Position numbers and translations under genes: made by a program | The notes under the pieces: generated by a model | The model's input: only the letters and a program-made list of their open reading frames with translations | Database searches by the model: none | What the model was told of the DNA's origin: nothing | Source of the DNA: Brevundimonas guildfordensis | Lineage (GTDB): Bacteria > Pseudomonadota > Alphaproteobacteria > Caulobacterales > Caulobacteraceae | Length of the DNA stretch: 64,000 nt | Assembly: GCF_014836405.1 (NCBI RefSeq) | Contig: NZ_JACSQU010000002.1 | Location: 497,046-561,045 of the forward strand | Direction of reading: 5' to 3' | Shown: positions 37,126 to 46,257 of the stretch, one piece after another | Numbering within the stretch: the stretch's first letter is position 1 | Layout of the letters: each line of letters opens with the position of its first letter

Positions 37126-38560
37126 CGCTCACACGCCGCTCTGGACCGCCGAAGCGATCGCCTCGGCGACCGGCGGCCAGCTCCACGGACCCGACGCATC
37201 AGTCTCGGGCCTGACCTACAACAGCCGCGAGATCGCGCCGGGCGACCTGTTCCTGGCCCTGCACGGCGCGCGCGACGGGCATGAGTTCGCCGCCGCCGCC
37301 TTCGCTGCGGGCGCAACGGTCGCTCTGGTCGACCGGCCGGTCGAGGGCGGGCCGTATGTGCTGGTTCCCGACACCCTGAAGGGGCTGGAGGCGCTGGGTG
37401 TCGCCGCGCGCGAGCGCGCCCGTCTGCGCGGCGCCGTCACCGGCAGCGTCGGCAAGACCAGCGTGACCCAGGCGATCAAGGCGGGCCTTGATCTGGCGGG
37501 ATCAAGCCACGCCTCGATCAAGAGCTATAACAACCACATCGGCGTGCCGCTGACGCTGGCGCGTATGCCCCAGGGCACGGATCGCGCCGTGTTCGAGATC
37601 GGCATGAACCATCCGGGCGAGATCGGGCCGCTGTCGGCCTTTGTGCGCCCGCACGCCGCCTGCGTCACCACGGTCGGGCCAGTGCACATCGAGGCCTTCG
37701 CCGACGGCGAGGCGGGGGTGGCGCGCGAAAAGGCCGCCATCTTCGAGGGGCTGGCGCCGGGCGGGATCGCCGTGGTCAACGCCGCTGACGCCCATGCCGA
37801 CATCGTGCGTCAGGGGGCTGAGAAGGCCGGGGCCGTCGTCCGCACCTTCGGCCATGATGCGGGCTGCGACGCGCGCCTGCTGGACTTCGTCGCCGACAGC
37901 GAGGGCGCGACCGTCACGGCCGAGCTGGACGGCCAGCGTATCGAATACCGCCTTGCCCAGTCCGGCGTGCACTGGGGTCTGAACAGCCTGTGCGTCATCC
38001 TGATGCTGCAGGCGCTGGAGGTGTCGCTGGAGACGGCCTTGCAGGCGCTGGCGGGCTTCCAGCCGCTGGCCGGTCGCGGGCAGATGAAGACGATCGCCAT
38101 GCCGGGCGGCGCTTTCACCCTGATCGACGAGAGCTACAACGCCAATTCGCTGTCGATGAAGGCGGGCTTCGTCAGCCTGGGCGCCAAGTCGGTCGGGCCG
38201 GGCGGGCGGCGCGTCGTCGTGCTGAGCGACATGCTGGAGCTGGGCGAGCACAGCCGCGCCCTGCACGAAGGCCTCGCCCCCGCCATCGCCGCGGCTGGGC
38301 TGGACCTGGTGCATACGGCCGGGCCGCAGATGCGCCTGCTGCATGAGGCGCTGCCGCCGTCGTTGCGCGGGCAATGGCGCGAGACTGCTGCCGAGCTGGC
38401 CGCCGAAGCCGCCAGCCTGGTCCGGCCGGGCGACGTCGTCATGGTCAAGGGCTCGAACGGATCAAAGGCCTCCCTGGTCGCGGCCGCGCTTGCAAATCTC
38501 GGCGTGGCGGAACAAGGCAACAACCCCTCAGGCAGCGGCGCGCCGCGCGCGACGCGATAG
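37118..38560 (+). CDS. murF: UDP-N-acetylmuramoyl-tripeptide-D-alanyl-D-alanine ligase MurF
   Basis: The 480-residue enzyme adds D-Ala-D-Ala to UDP-MurNAc-tripeptide. It has the N-terminal substrate domain (GLTYNSREIAPGDLFLAL), the ATP loop GSVGKTSVTQAIKAGL, SYNNHIGVPLTL, FEIGMNHPGEIGPLSAF and IDESYNANSLSMKAGF. The phosphate-binding loop ends in TS instead of the more common TT. It lies between murE and mraY. Confidence 0.97.
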   Translation: MPDAHTPLWTAEAIASATGGQLHGPDASVSGLTYNSREIAPGDLFLALHGARDGHEFAAAAFAAGATVALVDRPVEGGPYVLVPDTLKGLEALGVAARERARLRGAVTGSVGKTSVTQAIKAGLDLAGSSHASIKSYNNHIGVPLTLARMPQGTDRAVFEIGMNHPGEIGPLSAFVRPHAACVTTVGPVHIEAFADGEAGVAREKAAIFEGLAPGGIAVVNAADAHADIVRQGAEKAGAVVRTFGHDAGCDARLLDFVADSEGATVTAELDGQRIEYRLAQSGVHWGLNSLCVILMLQALEVSLETALQALAGFQPLAGRGQMKTIAMPGGAFTLIDESYNANSLSMKAGFVSLGAKSVGPGGRRVVVLSDMLELGEHSRALHEGLAPAIAAAGLDLVHTAGPQMRLLHEALPPSLRGQWRETAAELAAEAASLVRPGDVVMVKGSNGSKASLVAAALANLGVAEQGNNPSGSGAPRATR

Positions 38561-38572
38561 GGTCACTCAAGA

Positions 38573-39682
38573 ATGTTCTACCTGCTCTATCTCTATTACG
38601 CGGACATCGCCCAGGAATATCCGCTGCTGCACCTGATCCAGTATCAGACCGTGCGCGTGGCCCTGGCCATGGCCACGGCCATGATCGTGGCGGTCGCCAT
38701 GGGCAGCCGCTTCATCAACTGGATCCGCGCCAAGCAGGGCCGGGGCCAGCCGATCCGCGACGATGGCCCTGTGTCGCACCTGTCCAAGGTCGGCACCCCG
38801 ACGATGGGCGGGCTGATGATCCTGGCGGGCATCGGCGTGGCGGTCTTCCTGTGGGGCGACCTGACCAATCCATACATCTGGATTGTCTCGGGCGTGACGG
38901 CGGCGTTCGGGGTGCTGGGCTTCATCGACGACTACGCCAAGGTGACGAAACAGACGTCGGCCGGGCTGACGTCCAAGCAGAAGCTGGCGGCTCAGACGGT
39001 CGTGGCGGTGATCGCGGGCGTGCTGACCGTGCTGTGGATGACCCAGTCGCCGACCTCGCCGGGGCTTGAGACGTCGATCGCCTTTCCGTTCCTGAAGGCG
39101 GTGCTGCTGAACATCGGCTGGTTCTATGTGGCGTTTGCGGCCTTCACCATCATCGGCTTCTCCAATGCGGTGAACCTGACGGACGGGCTGGACGGCCTGG
39201 CCATCGTGCCGGTGATGATGGCGGCGGGCGCCTTCGGCATCATCGCCTATCTGGTCGGCAACTTCGTCTTCGCCGAATACCTGCAGGTCCATCACGTGCC
39301 CGGCTCGGGCGAGCTGGCCATCTTCTGCGCCGCGATCATCGGCGGCGGCATGGGCTTTCTCTGGTACAACGCGCCGCCAGCCAAGATCTTCATGGGCGAC
39401 ACCGGCTCGCTGGCGCTGGGCGGGGCCCTGGGCTCCATGGCCGTAGCGACCAAGCACGAGCTGGTGCTGGGCATCGTCGGCGGTCTGTTCGTGGTCGAGG
39501 CGGCCTCGGTCATGATCCAGGTCGGCTACTTCAAGCTGACGGGCAAGCGCATCTTCCTGATGGCGCCGATCCACCACCATTTCGAGAAGATGGGCTGGCC
39601 GGAATCGACTGTAGTGATCCGCTTCTGGATCGTCGCCGCCATGCTGGCCCTGGCCGGTCTGGCCACGCTGAAGCTGCGTTGA
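38573..39682 (+). CDS. mraY: Phospho-N-acetylmuramoyl-pentapeptide transferase MraY
   Basis: The 369-residue integral membrane enzyme forms lipid I from UDP-MurNAc-pentapeptide and undecaprenyl phosphate. It has about ten helices. Signatures are [22 protein letters not shown] (the catalytic DD motif), [30 protein letters not shown] and the C-terminal [17 protein letters not shown]. It lies 12 bp after murF and 4 bp before murD. Confidence 0.98.
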   Translation: MFYLLYLYYADIAQEYPLLHLIQYQTVRVALAMATAMIVAVAMGSRFINWIRAKQGRGQPIRDDGPVSHLSKVGTPTMGGLMILAGIGVAVFLWGDLTNPYIWIVSGVTAAFGVLGFIDDYAKVTKQTSAGLTSKQKLAAQTVVAVIAGVLTVLWMTQSPTSPGLETSIAFPFLKAVLLNIGWFYVAFAAFTIIGFSNAVNLTDGLDGLAIVPVMMAAGAFGIIAYLVGNFVFAEYLQVHHVPGSGELAIFCAAIIGGGMGFLWYNAPPAKIFMGDTGSLALGGALGSMAVATKHELVLGIVGGLFVVEAASVMIQVGYFKLTGKRIFLMAPIHHHFEKMGWPESTVVIRFWIVAAMLALAGLATLKLR

Positions 39683-39686
39683 TCCG

Positions 39687-41216
39687 ATGATCCCCGTTCC
39701 CGGCTTCGAGGGGCGTCGCGTTGCGGTCTTCGGCCTGGGGCGGTCGGGGATCACGGCGGCGCGCGCGCTTCAGGCCGGGGGCGCGATCCCCGTGCTGTGG
39801 GACGACGGCGTCTCGGGCCGGATGCAGGCCGAGGCCGAAGGCTTCCTGGTCGAGGACCTGACCCGCGCCGACTGGGCGGGGTTCGCCGCCCTGGTGCTGT
39901 CGCCCGGCGCGCCGCTGACCCATCCCAAGCCGCACTGGAGCGTCGAACGCGCCCATGAGGCGAGCGTGCCGGTCATCGGCGATGTGGAACTGTTCGCGCG
40001 GGCGCTGGCCGCCTTGCCGCAGGGGCAGAGGCCGCGCGTGGTCGCCATCACCGGCACCAACGGCAAGTCCACGACCACGGCCCTGATCGGCTGGGTGCTG
40101 AAGCAGGCGGGCCTCACCGTCCACATCGGCGGCAATATCGGCATCGGCGTCCTGGCCCTGCCCGAGCCGACGGCGGACGCGGTCTATGTGATCGAGGTGT
40201 CGTCCTATCAACTGGACCTGACGACGGGCTTCGCGCCGGACGTGGCGATCCTGACCAATGTGTCGCCGGACCATCTGGACCGCCACGGCGGGATGGAAGG
40301 CTACGTCGCCGCCAAACGCCGCATCTTCCAGGCGCAGGATGGAGAGGCGCTGGCGCTGGTCGGCGTGGACGAAGAGTGGGGCCGGAAGTCTGCGGCGGAC
40401 CTGCGGGCGCAGGGACGGCGGGTTGAGACGGTCGTGTCCCTTCCTTCTCCCCTCGGGGGAGAAGGTGGCTTGCAGAGCAAGACGGATGAGGGGGGCGTGT
40501 CCCCTGTCGCGTCCCATGCCGAGGAGGCGCAGTCGTATCTGGCGTCCCCCTCATCCGAGCCGCTGCGCGGCCCACCTTCTCCCCCGAGGGGAGAAGGGTA
40601 TGCGGTGGCGGCGGGCGTGTTGATGGCGGGCGGCGAAGTGCTGGCCGATTTGACCGCCGCCCGCTCGCTCCCCGGCCGCCACAACGCCCAGAACGCGGCC
40701 TTCGCCTACGCCACGGCGCGGGCGCTGGGCGTGCCGCACGAAGCGGCGGTCGAGGGCCTGTTGAGCTTCCCCGGCCTGTCGCACCGGATGGAGGCCGTGG
40801 GCCGTCTCGGCGCCGTGCGTTTCATCAACGACTCCAAGGCCACCAACGCCGACGCCGCGCGTCAGGCGCTGGCCTCCTACCCTGCGGTCTTGTGGATCGC
40901 GGGCGGCAAGGCCAAGGACGGGGGCATCGAAGCTTTGCGCGACCTCTTCGCCCGCGTGACGAAGGCCTATCTGATCGGGGAGGCGGCGGACGCCTTTGCC
41001 GTGACCTTGGCGGACACCCCGCACGTGGTCGCCCACACCATGGAGCGCGCGGTCGAACTGGCCGCCGCCGACGCGGCCAAGGCCGGAGGCGAGCAGGTGG
41101 TCCTGCTGTCGCCCGCCTGCGCCAGCTTTGATCAGTTTCCCGATTTCGAGGTCCGGGGCGAGGCGTTCCGCGCCGCCGTCCTGGGACTGGGCGCACGGCC
41201 GGAGCCCGCCGCATGA
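39687..41216 (+). CDS. murD: UDP-N-acetylmuramoylalanine-D-glutamate ligase MurD with an in-frame repeat insertion
   Basis: The enzyme adds D-Glu to UDP-MurNAc-L-Ala. It has FGLGRSGITAARALQAGG at the start, the ATP loop ITGTNGKSTTTALIGWV, IEVSSYQLDLT and NVSPDHLDRHGGMEGY. The C-terminal domain includes FINDSKATNADAARQAL and LLSPACASFDQFPDFEVRGE. The 509-residue length exceeds the usual 440-470. The excess, residues about 253-304, is encoded by a palindromic repeat at 40443-40597 and is low-complexity (SPLGGEGG... SPPRGEG). The reading frame is intact, so activity is likely kept; the gene is normally essential. Confidence 0.96.
   Translation: MIPVPGFEGRRVAVFGLGRSGITAARALQAGGAIPVLWDDGVSGRMQAEAEGFLVEDLTRADWAGFAALVLSPGAPLTHPKPHWSVERAHEASVPVIGDVELFARALAALPQGQRPRVVAITGTNGKSTTTALIGWVLKQAGLTVHIGGNIGIGVLALPEPTADAVYVIEVSSYQLDLTTGFAPDVAILTNVSPDHLDRHGGMEGYVAAKRRIFQAQDGEALALVGVDEEWGRKSAADLRAQGRRVETVVSLPSPLGGEGGLQSKTDEGGVSPVASHAEEAQSYLASPSSEPLRGPPSPPRGEGYAVAAGVLMAGGEVLADLTAARSLPGRHNAQNAAFAYATARALGVPHEAAVEGLLSFPGLSHRMEAVGRLGAVRFINDSKATNADAARQALASYPAVLWIAGGKAKDGGIEALRDLFARVTKAYLIGEAADAFAVTLADTPHVVAHTMERAVELAAADAAKAGGEQVVLLSPACASFDQFPDFEVRGEAFRAAVLGLGARPEPAA
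40443..40597. repeat. Palindromic repeat element inside murD
   Basis: The outer arms CCTTCTCCCCTCGGGGGAGA... (40443-40468) and its reverse complement (40572-40597) pair over about 26 bases, and each is itself a palindrome. Inner arms GACGGATGAGGGGG and CCCCCTCATCCG also pair. The whole 155-bp unit is a multiple-stem element. It reads through in frame and preserves MurD. A half copy lies at 43498-43548. Confidence 0.9.
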
Positions 41217-42394
41217 CCCACAACAGCTACAGCCATCCCTTTTCGCGCAACGACCAGAGCATGGTGGCGCGTTGGTTCTGGACCGTCGATCGCGGCCTGC
41301 TGGGCGCGGCGCTGACGCTGATGGCGCTGGGGGTGGCGTTGAGCTTCGCCTCAAGCCCGGCGGCGATCGGGGCGGACGAGTCGATCACCGATCCCTTCCA
41401 CTACTCCTGGCGAATGATGGTCTTCTCGACCATGGGGCTGTGCGTGATGCTGGGCGCATCCTTGTTGTCGCCGCGCGGCGTGCGGCGGATCGCGGTGCTG
41501 GCCCTGATCTGCTCCATCCTGGTCATGGCCGCCCTGCCCATCATCGGTGACACGGTGAAGGGCGCGGCGCGCTGGATCAATCTGGGGCCGTTCAGCCTCC
41601 AGCCGTCCGAGTTCGCCAAGCCCGGCCTGATCGTTTTCGCCGCCTGGATGTTCGCCGAGGCCCAGAAGGGCGAGGGCGTCCCCGGCGTCAGCATCGCCTT
41701 CGCCCTGTGGGCCCTGACGGTCGGCCTGCTGCTGATCCAGCCGGACATCGGCCAGACGCTGCTGGTCACCACCACCTTCATGGCCGTCTTCTTCATGGCC
41801 GGGGTGCCGTTGAAGTGGGTCGCCGCCCTGGCGGCTGTCGGCGCGGGCGGGGTGGTGTCGCTCTATTTCATGTTCGGCCACATGCGCGACCGTCTCAGCC
41901 GCTTCCTGTCGCCCGAGACGACCGACACCCACCAGATCGACCGCGCCTCCGAGGCCATCCGCAACGGGGGTCTGATCGGGCGCGGCATCGGCGAGGGGGT
42001 GATGAAGCGCCACGTCCCCGACCTGCACACCGACTTCATCTATTCGGTCGGCGCCGAAGAGTTCGGCCTGGTGCTGTCGCTGATCATGATCGGCCTATAC
42101 GCCTTCATCGTCATCCGCGGGATGCGCAAGGCGATGAAGCTGAACGACTCCTTCGAACAGACGGCGGCGGCGGGGCTGTTCATGCTGATCGGGCTGCAGG
42201 CCTGCATCAATATCGCGGTGAACCTGAACCTGATCCCGACCAAGGGGATGACGTTGCCCTTCATCAGCTACGGGGGGTCGTCCATGATGGCCATGGGGCT
42301 GACGATGGGCTTCGCCCTGGCTCTGACCCGACGCCGTCCTGGCGCCTATGAACTGGGCTCGAACGTGGCCCCGCGCCGCCGCCTGCTGCCGTAA
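41213..42394 (+). CDS. ftsW: Septal peptidoglycan glycosyltransferase FtsW
   Basis: The 393-residue SEDS-family membrane protein polymerises septal glycan with FtsI. It has about ten helices. Signatures include GAARWINLGPFSLQPSEFAK, LIQPDIGQTLLV, IGRGIGEGVMKRHVPDLHTD, SVGAEEFGLVL and the C-terminal LIPTKGMTLPFISYGGSSMM. It overlaps murD by 4 bp and lies 13 bp before murG. Confidence 0.97.
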   Translation: MTHNSYSHPFSRNDQSMVARWFWTVDRGLLGAALTLMALGVALSFASSPAAIGADESITDPFHYSWRMMVFSTMGLCVMLGASLLSPRGVRRIAVLALICSILVMAALPIIGDTVKGAARWINLGPFSLQPSEFAKPGLIVFAAWMFAEAQKGEGVPGVSIAFALWALTVGLLLIQPDIGQTLLVTTTFMAVFFMAGVPLKWVAALAAVGAGGVVSLYFMFGHMRDRLSRFLSPETTDTHQIDRASEAIRNGGLIGRGIGEGVMKRHVPDLHTDFIYSVGAEEFGLVLSLIMIGLYAFIVIRGMRKAMKLNDSFEQTAAAGLFMLIGLQACINIAVNLNLIPTKGMTLPFISYGGSSMMAMGLTMGFALALTRRRPGAYELGSNVAPRRRLLP

Positions 42395-42407
42395 GAGAGT
42401 ATCGCTC

Positions 42408-43493
42408 ATGACCAAGGTCTGCGTCGTCGCCGCCGGGGGCACCGGCGGCCATATGTTCCCCGCTGAGGCTCTGGCCCGTGAAATGGCGACGCGCGGCTGG
42501 CGCGTGATTCTGGCCACCGACAAGCGCGGCGAGCAGTACGCCCACGCCTTCCCGGCCGAAGAGCGGCTGGCCCTGGACGCAGCGACCGGCTCCGGCCCCA
42601 TCGGCCTGTTGAAGGCGGGCCTGGCGATCATGAAGGGCGTCGGCCAGGCCAAGGCCGCGTTCCAGCGCACCGGGGCGGACGTGGTGGTGGGCTTCGGCGG
42701 CTATCCGTCAGCGCCGGCCCTGCTGGCGGCGGTGATGGCTCGTCGTCCCACCGTGATCCACGAGCAGAACGCGGTGCTGGGCCGCACCAACCGCTATCTG
42801 GCGCCCAGCGTGGGCGTGATCGCGGCGGCCTTTCCGACCCTGGGCCGGGCGCCGGACAAGGTGAAGAGCCGCGTCCAGCTGGTCGGCAACCCGGTGCGGC
42901 CGGACATCCGCGCCCTGTTCGACCGCGCCTACGCCGCGCCGGTCGAGGGCGGCCCGATCCATGTGCTGGTGACCGGCGGCAGCCAGGGCGCCCGCATCCT
43001 GTCCGAGACCACGCCGCGCGCCCTGGCGGCCCTGCCCGAAGCCATCCGCCGCCGGCTGAAGGTGCAGCAGCAGTCGCGGCCCGAGACGCTGGAGGCCGCG
43101 CGCCAGATCTACCTCGACGCCGGGATCGAGGCCGAGGTCGCCCCCTTCTTCCGCGACATGGCCGACCGGCTGTCGAAGGCGCATCTGGTGATCGGGCGGG
43201 CGGGCGCCTCGACCTGTTCGGAGCTGGCGGTTGCGGCCCTGCCGTCGGTGCTGATCCCGCTGAAGATCGCCATGGACGACCACCAGACGCTGAATGCGCG
43301 GGCGTTGGCCGAGGCGGGCGCGGCGAAGGTGATCGCCGAGGACGACCTGACCGTCGAGACGCTGACGACCGCCCTGACCGCCATCCTGTCCGATCCGGCG
43401 GCGCTGGCGGCCATGTCGGCGGCGGCCCGCTCGGTCGCCATCCCCGACGCAGCGCAAAGGCTGGCCGATCTGGTGGAGCAGGCGGCCCGATAA
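42408..43493 (+). CDS. murG: Lipid II synthase (GlcNAc transferase) MurG
   Basis: The 361-residue peripheral membrane enzyme transfers GlcNAc to lipid I. It starts MTKVCVVAAGGTGGHMFPAE, with the GGTGGH donor-binding loop at residues 10-15. VVVGFGGYPSAPALLAAV, IHEQNAVLGRTNRYL, VTGGSQGARILSE and IGRAGASTCSELAVAALPSV are family blocks. The ATG at 42408 fits the conserved N-terminus. It is the last gene of the first dcw block. Confidence 0.97.
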   Translation: MTKVCVVAAGGTGGHMFPAEALAREMATRGWRVILATDKRGEQYAHAFPAEERLALDAATGSGPIGLLKAGLAIMKGVGQAKAAFQRTGADVVVGFGGYPSAPALLAAVMARRPTVIHEQNAVLGRTNRYLAPSVGVIAAAFPTLGRAPDKVKSRVQLVGNPVRPDIRALFDRAYAAPVEGGPIHVLVTGGSQGARILSETTPRALAALPEAIRRRLKVQQQSRPETLEAARQIYLDAGIEAEVAPFFRDMADRLSKAHLVIGRAGASTCSELAVAALPSVLIPLKIAMDDHQTLNARALAEAGAAKVIAEDDLTVETLTTALTAILSDPAALAAMSAAARSVAIPDAAQRLADLVEQAAR

Positions 43494-43497
43494 GACC

Positions 43498-43548
43498 CTT
43501 CATCCGTCTCGCTGCGCGAGCCACCTTCTCCCCCGGCGGGGAGAAGGG
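43498..43548. repeat. Half copy of the murD-type palindromic element
   Basis: CTTCATCCGTCTCGCTGCGC followed by GAGCCACCTTCTCCCCCGGC and GGGGAGAAGG matches the right half of the element found inside murD, with changes in the loop. It fills the gap between murG and the mscS-like gene, ending 13 bp before that gene's start. Confidence 0.7.
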
Positions 43549-43561
43549 CTATGGTTGAGGC

Positions 43562-44689
43562 ATGCCCCAGTTCGTCATCGACCTGACCAATCACGTTTTC
43601 GCCCTGTGGCGCCAGTTTCACTGGCTGCCGGAATGGGCGGTGATCTCGATCATCACCGTGGTCTTCGTCTTCATCGGCTGGGCGGCCAACCAAGTCGTGT
43701 TCGCCCTGCTGAAGCTGGCGGTGCGCAACCGCGACGACTTCTGGAAGGGGATGCTGAAGCGGGCGCGGCTCAAGGTGCGCATAGCTGTGATGATCATCGC
43801 CCTGGCGCTGGCGGTGACGGTGTCGCCGCTGGACCCCGATCCGTCGCTGTTCATCCGCCGCACCCTTCTGTTCGGCTTCATCCTGGTTTCGGGCTGGATG
43901 CTGGCCGGCGCCGTGGACATGGGCGCCATCGTCCATCTCAAGAAGTTCAACATGGAGGCGGAGGACAACCTCTACGCCCGCAAGCACGTCACCCAGACCC
44001 GCATCCTGCAGCGGGTCGCCGCCATCCTGATCGGCCTGATCACCTTGGGTCTGGCGCTGCTGACCATTCCAGGCGTCAAGCAGTGGGGGCTGTCGCTGCT
44101 GGCCTCGGCGGGCGTGGTCGGCATCGTGGCCGGTCTGGCGCTGCAACCCTTCCTGACCAATCTGATCGCGGGCATCCAGATCGCCACCGCCCAGCCGATC
44201 CGCCTGGACGACGCCGTCATTGTCGAGGGCGAATGGGGGCGGGTCGAGGAAATCACCTCGACCTATGTGGTGGTCAAGCTGTGGGACTGGCGGCGCATGG
44301 TGCTGCCGCTGACCTATTTCATCCAGAGGCCGTTCCAGAACTGGACGCGCGAGGATTCGCGCCTGATCGGCGTGGTCTTCCTCTACGTCGACTATGAGGC
44401 GCCGATCGACCGCCTGCGCGTCAAGCTGGAGCAGATCGCCCACGCCTCGCCGCATTGGGACGGCGACGTCGTGGCCCTTCAGGTCACCGACATCACCGAA
44501 CGCACGGCCCAGGTCCGCTGCCTGACCAGCGCGCGCAACGCCTCGGTCGCCTTCGACCTGCGGGCCGAGGTGCGTGAGAAGATGCTGGCCTTCATGCGCG
44601 ACGAATGCCGCGAGGCCCTGCCGCGCGACCGCGTCGATCTGGATCGCGAGGAACGCGACTCCCTGCGCCTGAAGCCGGAAACGGCCTGA
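43562..44689 (+). CDS. MscS-family mechanosensitive channel
   Basis: The 375-residue membrane protein starts MPQFVIDLTNHVFALWRQFH and has four to five N-terminal helices. The pore-lining MscS helix is GLSLLASAGVVGIVAGLALQ, followed by PFLTNLIAGIQIATAQPIRL, the conserved beta domain start (DAVIVEGEWGRVEEIT) and VLPLTYFIQRPFQNWTRE. It would release osmolytes under hypo-osmotic stress. It is longer than E. coli MscS (286). It is the first gene of the segment that separates murG from murC. Confidence 0.9.
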   Translation: MPQFVIDLTNHVFALWRQFHWLPEWAVISIITVVFVFIGWAANQVVFALLKLAVRNRDDFWKGMLKRARLKVRIAVMIIALALAVTVSPLDPDPSLFIRRTLLFGFILVSGWMLAGAVDMGAIVHLKKFNMEAEDNLYARKHVTQTRILQRVAAILIGLITLGLALLTIPGVKQWGLSLLASAGVVGIVAGLALQPFLTNLIAGIQIATAQPIRLDDAVIVEGEWGRVEEITSTYVVVKLWDWRRMVLPLTYFIQRPFQNWTREDSRLIGVVFLYVDYEAPIDRLRVKLEQIAHASPHWDGDVVALQVTDITERTAQVRCLTSARNASVAFDLRAEVREKMLAFMRDECREALPRDRVDLDREERDSLRLKPETA

Positions 44690-44720
44690 CGATCAGGGGG
44701 CGGTCTTAGGGGGCCAGTCT

Positions 44721-45167
44721 TTAGGGAGCCAGCCGGGCGCGGCCGATCCACACCGCCGCCGCCGTGGAGGTCGCCTCCACCGCGGGAACAGCCTTTCCGC
44801 ACGCCGCCTCGGCCAGCGCCGCAGCGTCCTTGCCCGCCGTGATGGGGGCGGGCGGCGCGTTCTCGGGCGTCACCGGCCCTTCCGTTCCGTCGGCGCGCAG
44901 GGAGGCGAAGTCCAGGCGGTCGGCCGTCCAGGCGGCGCAGTCGAACCGCCACCATGACCAGCCGCCGACATAGGCGACGCTCCCGATCAGCATGTCCTCC
45001 TGGCTGATCTGCAGCGACCGCATCCGGACCACGTCCGCGCCCTCGGCGGGCTCCGGGCTGATCGACGCCAGATCGGCGAAGACGGCGAACCGGTTGCTGC
45101 TGGCGAAGGCCAGCTGCGGCGGCGGTGCGGCCTCGACGGCGGGGGGCGGCATGGGGATGATCAGCAT
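44721..45167 (-). CDS. Hypothetical protein
   Basis: This 148-residue frame starts MLIIPMPPPAVEAAPPPQLA. A Trp-rich block (GSVAYVGGWSWWRFDCAAWT) and a C-terminal Ala-rich part with one Cys (AALAEAACGKAVP) are visible. I recognise no family. It diverges from the wecG/tagA-like gene across an 85-bp gap. Codon bias is consistent with a real gene. Confidence 0.5.
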   Translation of the reverse strand: MLIIPMPPPAVEAAPPPQLAFASSNRFAVFADLASISPEPAEGADVVRMRSLQISQEDMLIGSVAYVGGWSWWRFDCAAWTADRLDFASLRADGTEGPVTPENAPPAPITAGKDAAALAEAACGKAVPAVEATSTAAAVWIGRARLAP

Positions 45168-45252
45168 GGTCGCTCCGAGGTGCGCCGGTTATCGATTCGG
45201 ATTAACCCTGTCCGCATACCCGATGTTGAAACGGCCAGGCTAGGGAGCCGTC

Positions 45253-46113
45253 ATGTATTACGCGCCGCCCGGCTTCGATCCCTCCGGCCCTCCGCCTGAC
45301 CGTCGCAGACGGATGCGTGCGCCGTTCCGCCAGACACGACGGGCTGACGAGCGCATCACCCTGTTGGGCGAGCAGGTCGATCTGATCCGCCCCGAGGAGG
45401 TGCTGCTGCATCTCGAGCGCAGCGTGGACGCGGGCGTGCAGACCATCGTCGCCAATCACAACCTGCACAGCCTCTATCTGATCCGGCGCACGCCGGGGAT
45501 GCGGCGCCTGTACGAGGCGGCCGATCTGATCGAGCTGGACTCCACGCCGCTGATCCATTTCGCTCGTCTGCTGGGCCATCCGGCGCGGCCGCAGCATCGC
45601 TGCACCTATCTGGACTGGCGCGATCATTTCTGGAGCGTGGCTGACCGCAAGGGCTGGCGCGTCCTCTACGTCGGCGGCGCCGACGGCGTGGCGGAAGAGG
45701 CGGCGCGGCGTCTGACGGCCCGCCATCCGGGCGTCATGGTGAAGGGGCTCAGCGGCTATTTCGACGCGACGCCGGGGTCGTTGGGCAATACGGCGGTTCT
45801 TGCGGCGATCAAGGACTTCGCCCCGCACGTGCTGTTCGTCGGCATGGGGATGCCGCGACAGGAGTTGTGGATCGCGGACAATCTGGCCTCCCTGCCGGCG
45901 GTCCCGATCTTGTCGGTCGGCGCCGCCTTCGACTACGAGGCGGGGGTTCAGAAAGCCGCGCCGCGCTGGATGGGGCGGCTGGGCGTCGAGTGGCTGTTCC
46001 GACTATTCGCCGATCCGAAGCGGCTGTTCACCCGCTACTGCATCGAGCCGTGGTTCCTGATCGGGCCCGCCCTGAGCGACGTGCGCGCGGCCATGCGGCG
46101 CAGGAAACGCTGA
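45253..46113 (+). CDS. WecG/TagA/CpsF family glycosyltransferase
   Basis: The 286-residue product has a basic N-terminus and then a GT26 domain: [20 protein letters not shown], the acidic [58 protein letters not shown] and [22 protein letters not shown]26 enzymes transfer ManNAc(A) or similar sugars to lipid-linked acceptors. In Caulobacter a member of this family, HfsJ, acts in holdfast polysaccharide synthesis; orthology is not established here. Confidence 0.88.
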   Translation: MYYAPPGFDPSGPPPDRRRRMRAPFRQTRRADERITLLGEQVDLIRPEEVLLHLERSVDAGVQTIVANHNLHSLYLIRRTPGMRRLYEAADLIELDSTPLIHFARLLGHPARPQHRCTYLDWRDHFWSVADRKGWRVLYVGGADGVAEEAARRLTARHPGVMVKGLSGYFDATPGSLGNTAVLAAIKDFAPHVLFVGMGMPRQELWIADNLASLPAVPILSVGAAFDYEAGVQKAAPRWMGRLGVEWLFRLFADPKRLFTRYCIEPWFLIGPALSDVRAAMRRRKR

Positions 46114-46119
46114 ACTTTT

Positions 46120-46241
46120 CCTCCCCATGAAATGGGGGGGGGGACCGCGAAGCGGTGGAGGGGCTTTGCGACAGCGGAGCCAAGCTGCCCGTCCGTCTCG
46201 TCGGCTGCGCCGCCGATCCACCTCCCCATGTCATGGGGAGG
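46120..46241. repeat. Palindromic repeat, CTCCCCATG(A/T)CATGGGGAG type
   Basis: The left unit CCTCCCCATGAAATGGGGGG (46120 on) and the right unit CCACCTCCCCATGTCATGGG (from 46218) are inverted and each self-complementary. The unit lies between the glycosyltransferase and the convergent smc gene and may end transcription of both. It is a different sequence family from the murD element. Confidence 0.75.
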
Positions 46242-46257
46242 AGAGGCCCGCCTCAGA

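Noticed and set aside
38567..39754. 395-codon minus-strand frame across mraY
   Set aside because: It is a His/Arg/Gly-rich reverse frame of a certain membrane protein gene.
40443..40597. CRISPR-like repeat pattern inside murD
   Set aside because: There are only two arms and they are inverted, not a series of direct repeats with spacers. It is a palindromic element. No CRISPR array or cas gene was seen anywhere.
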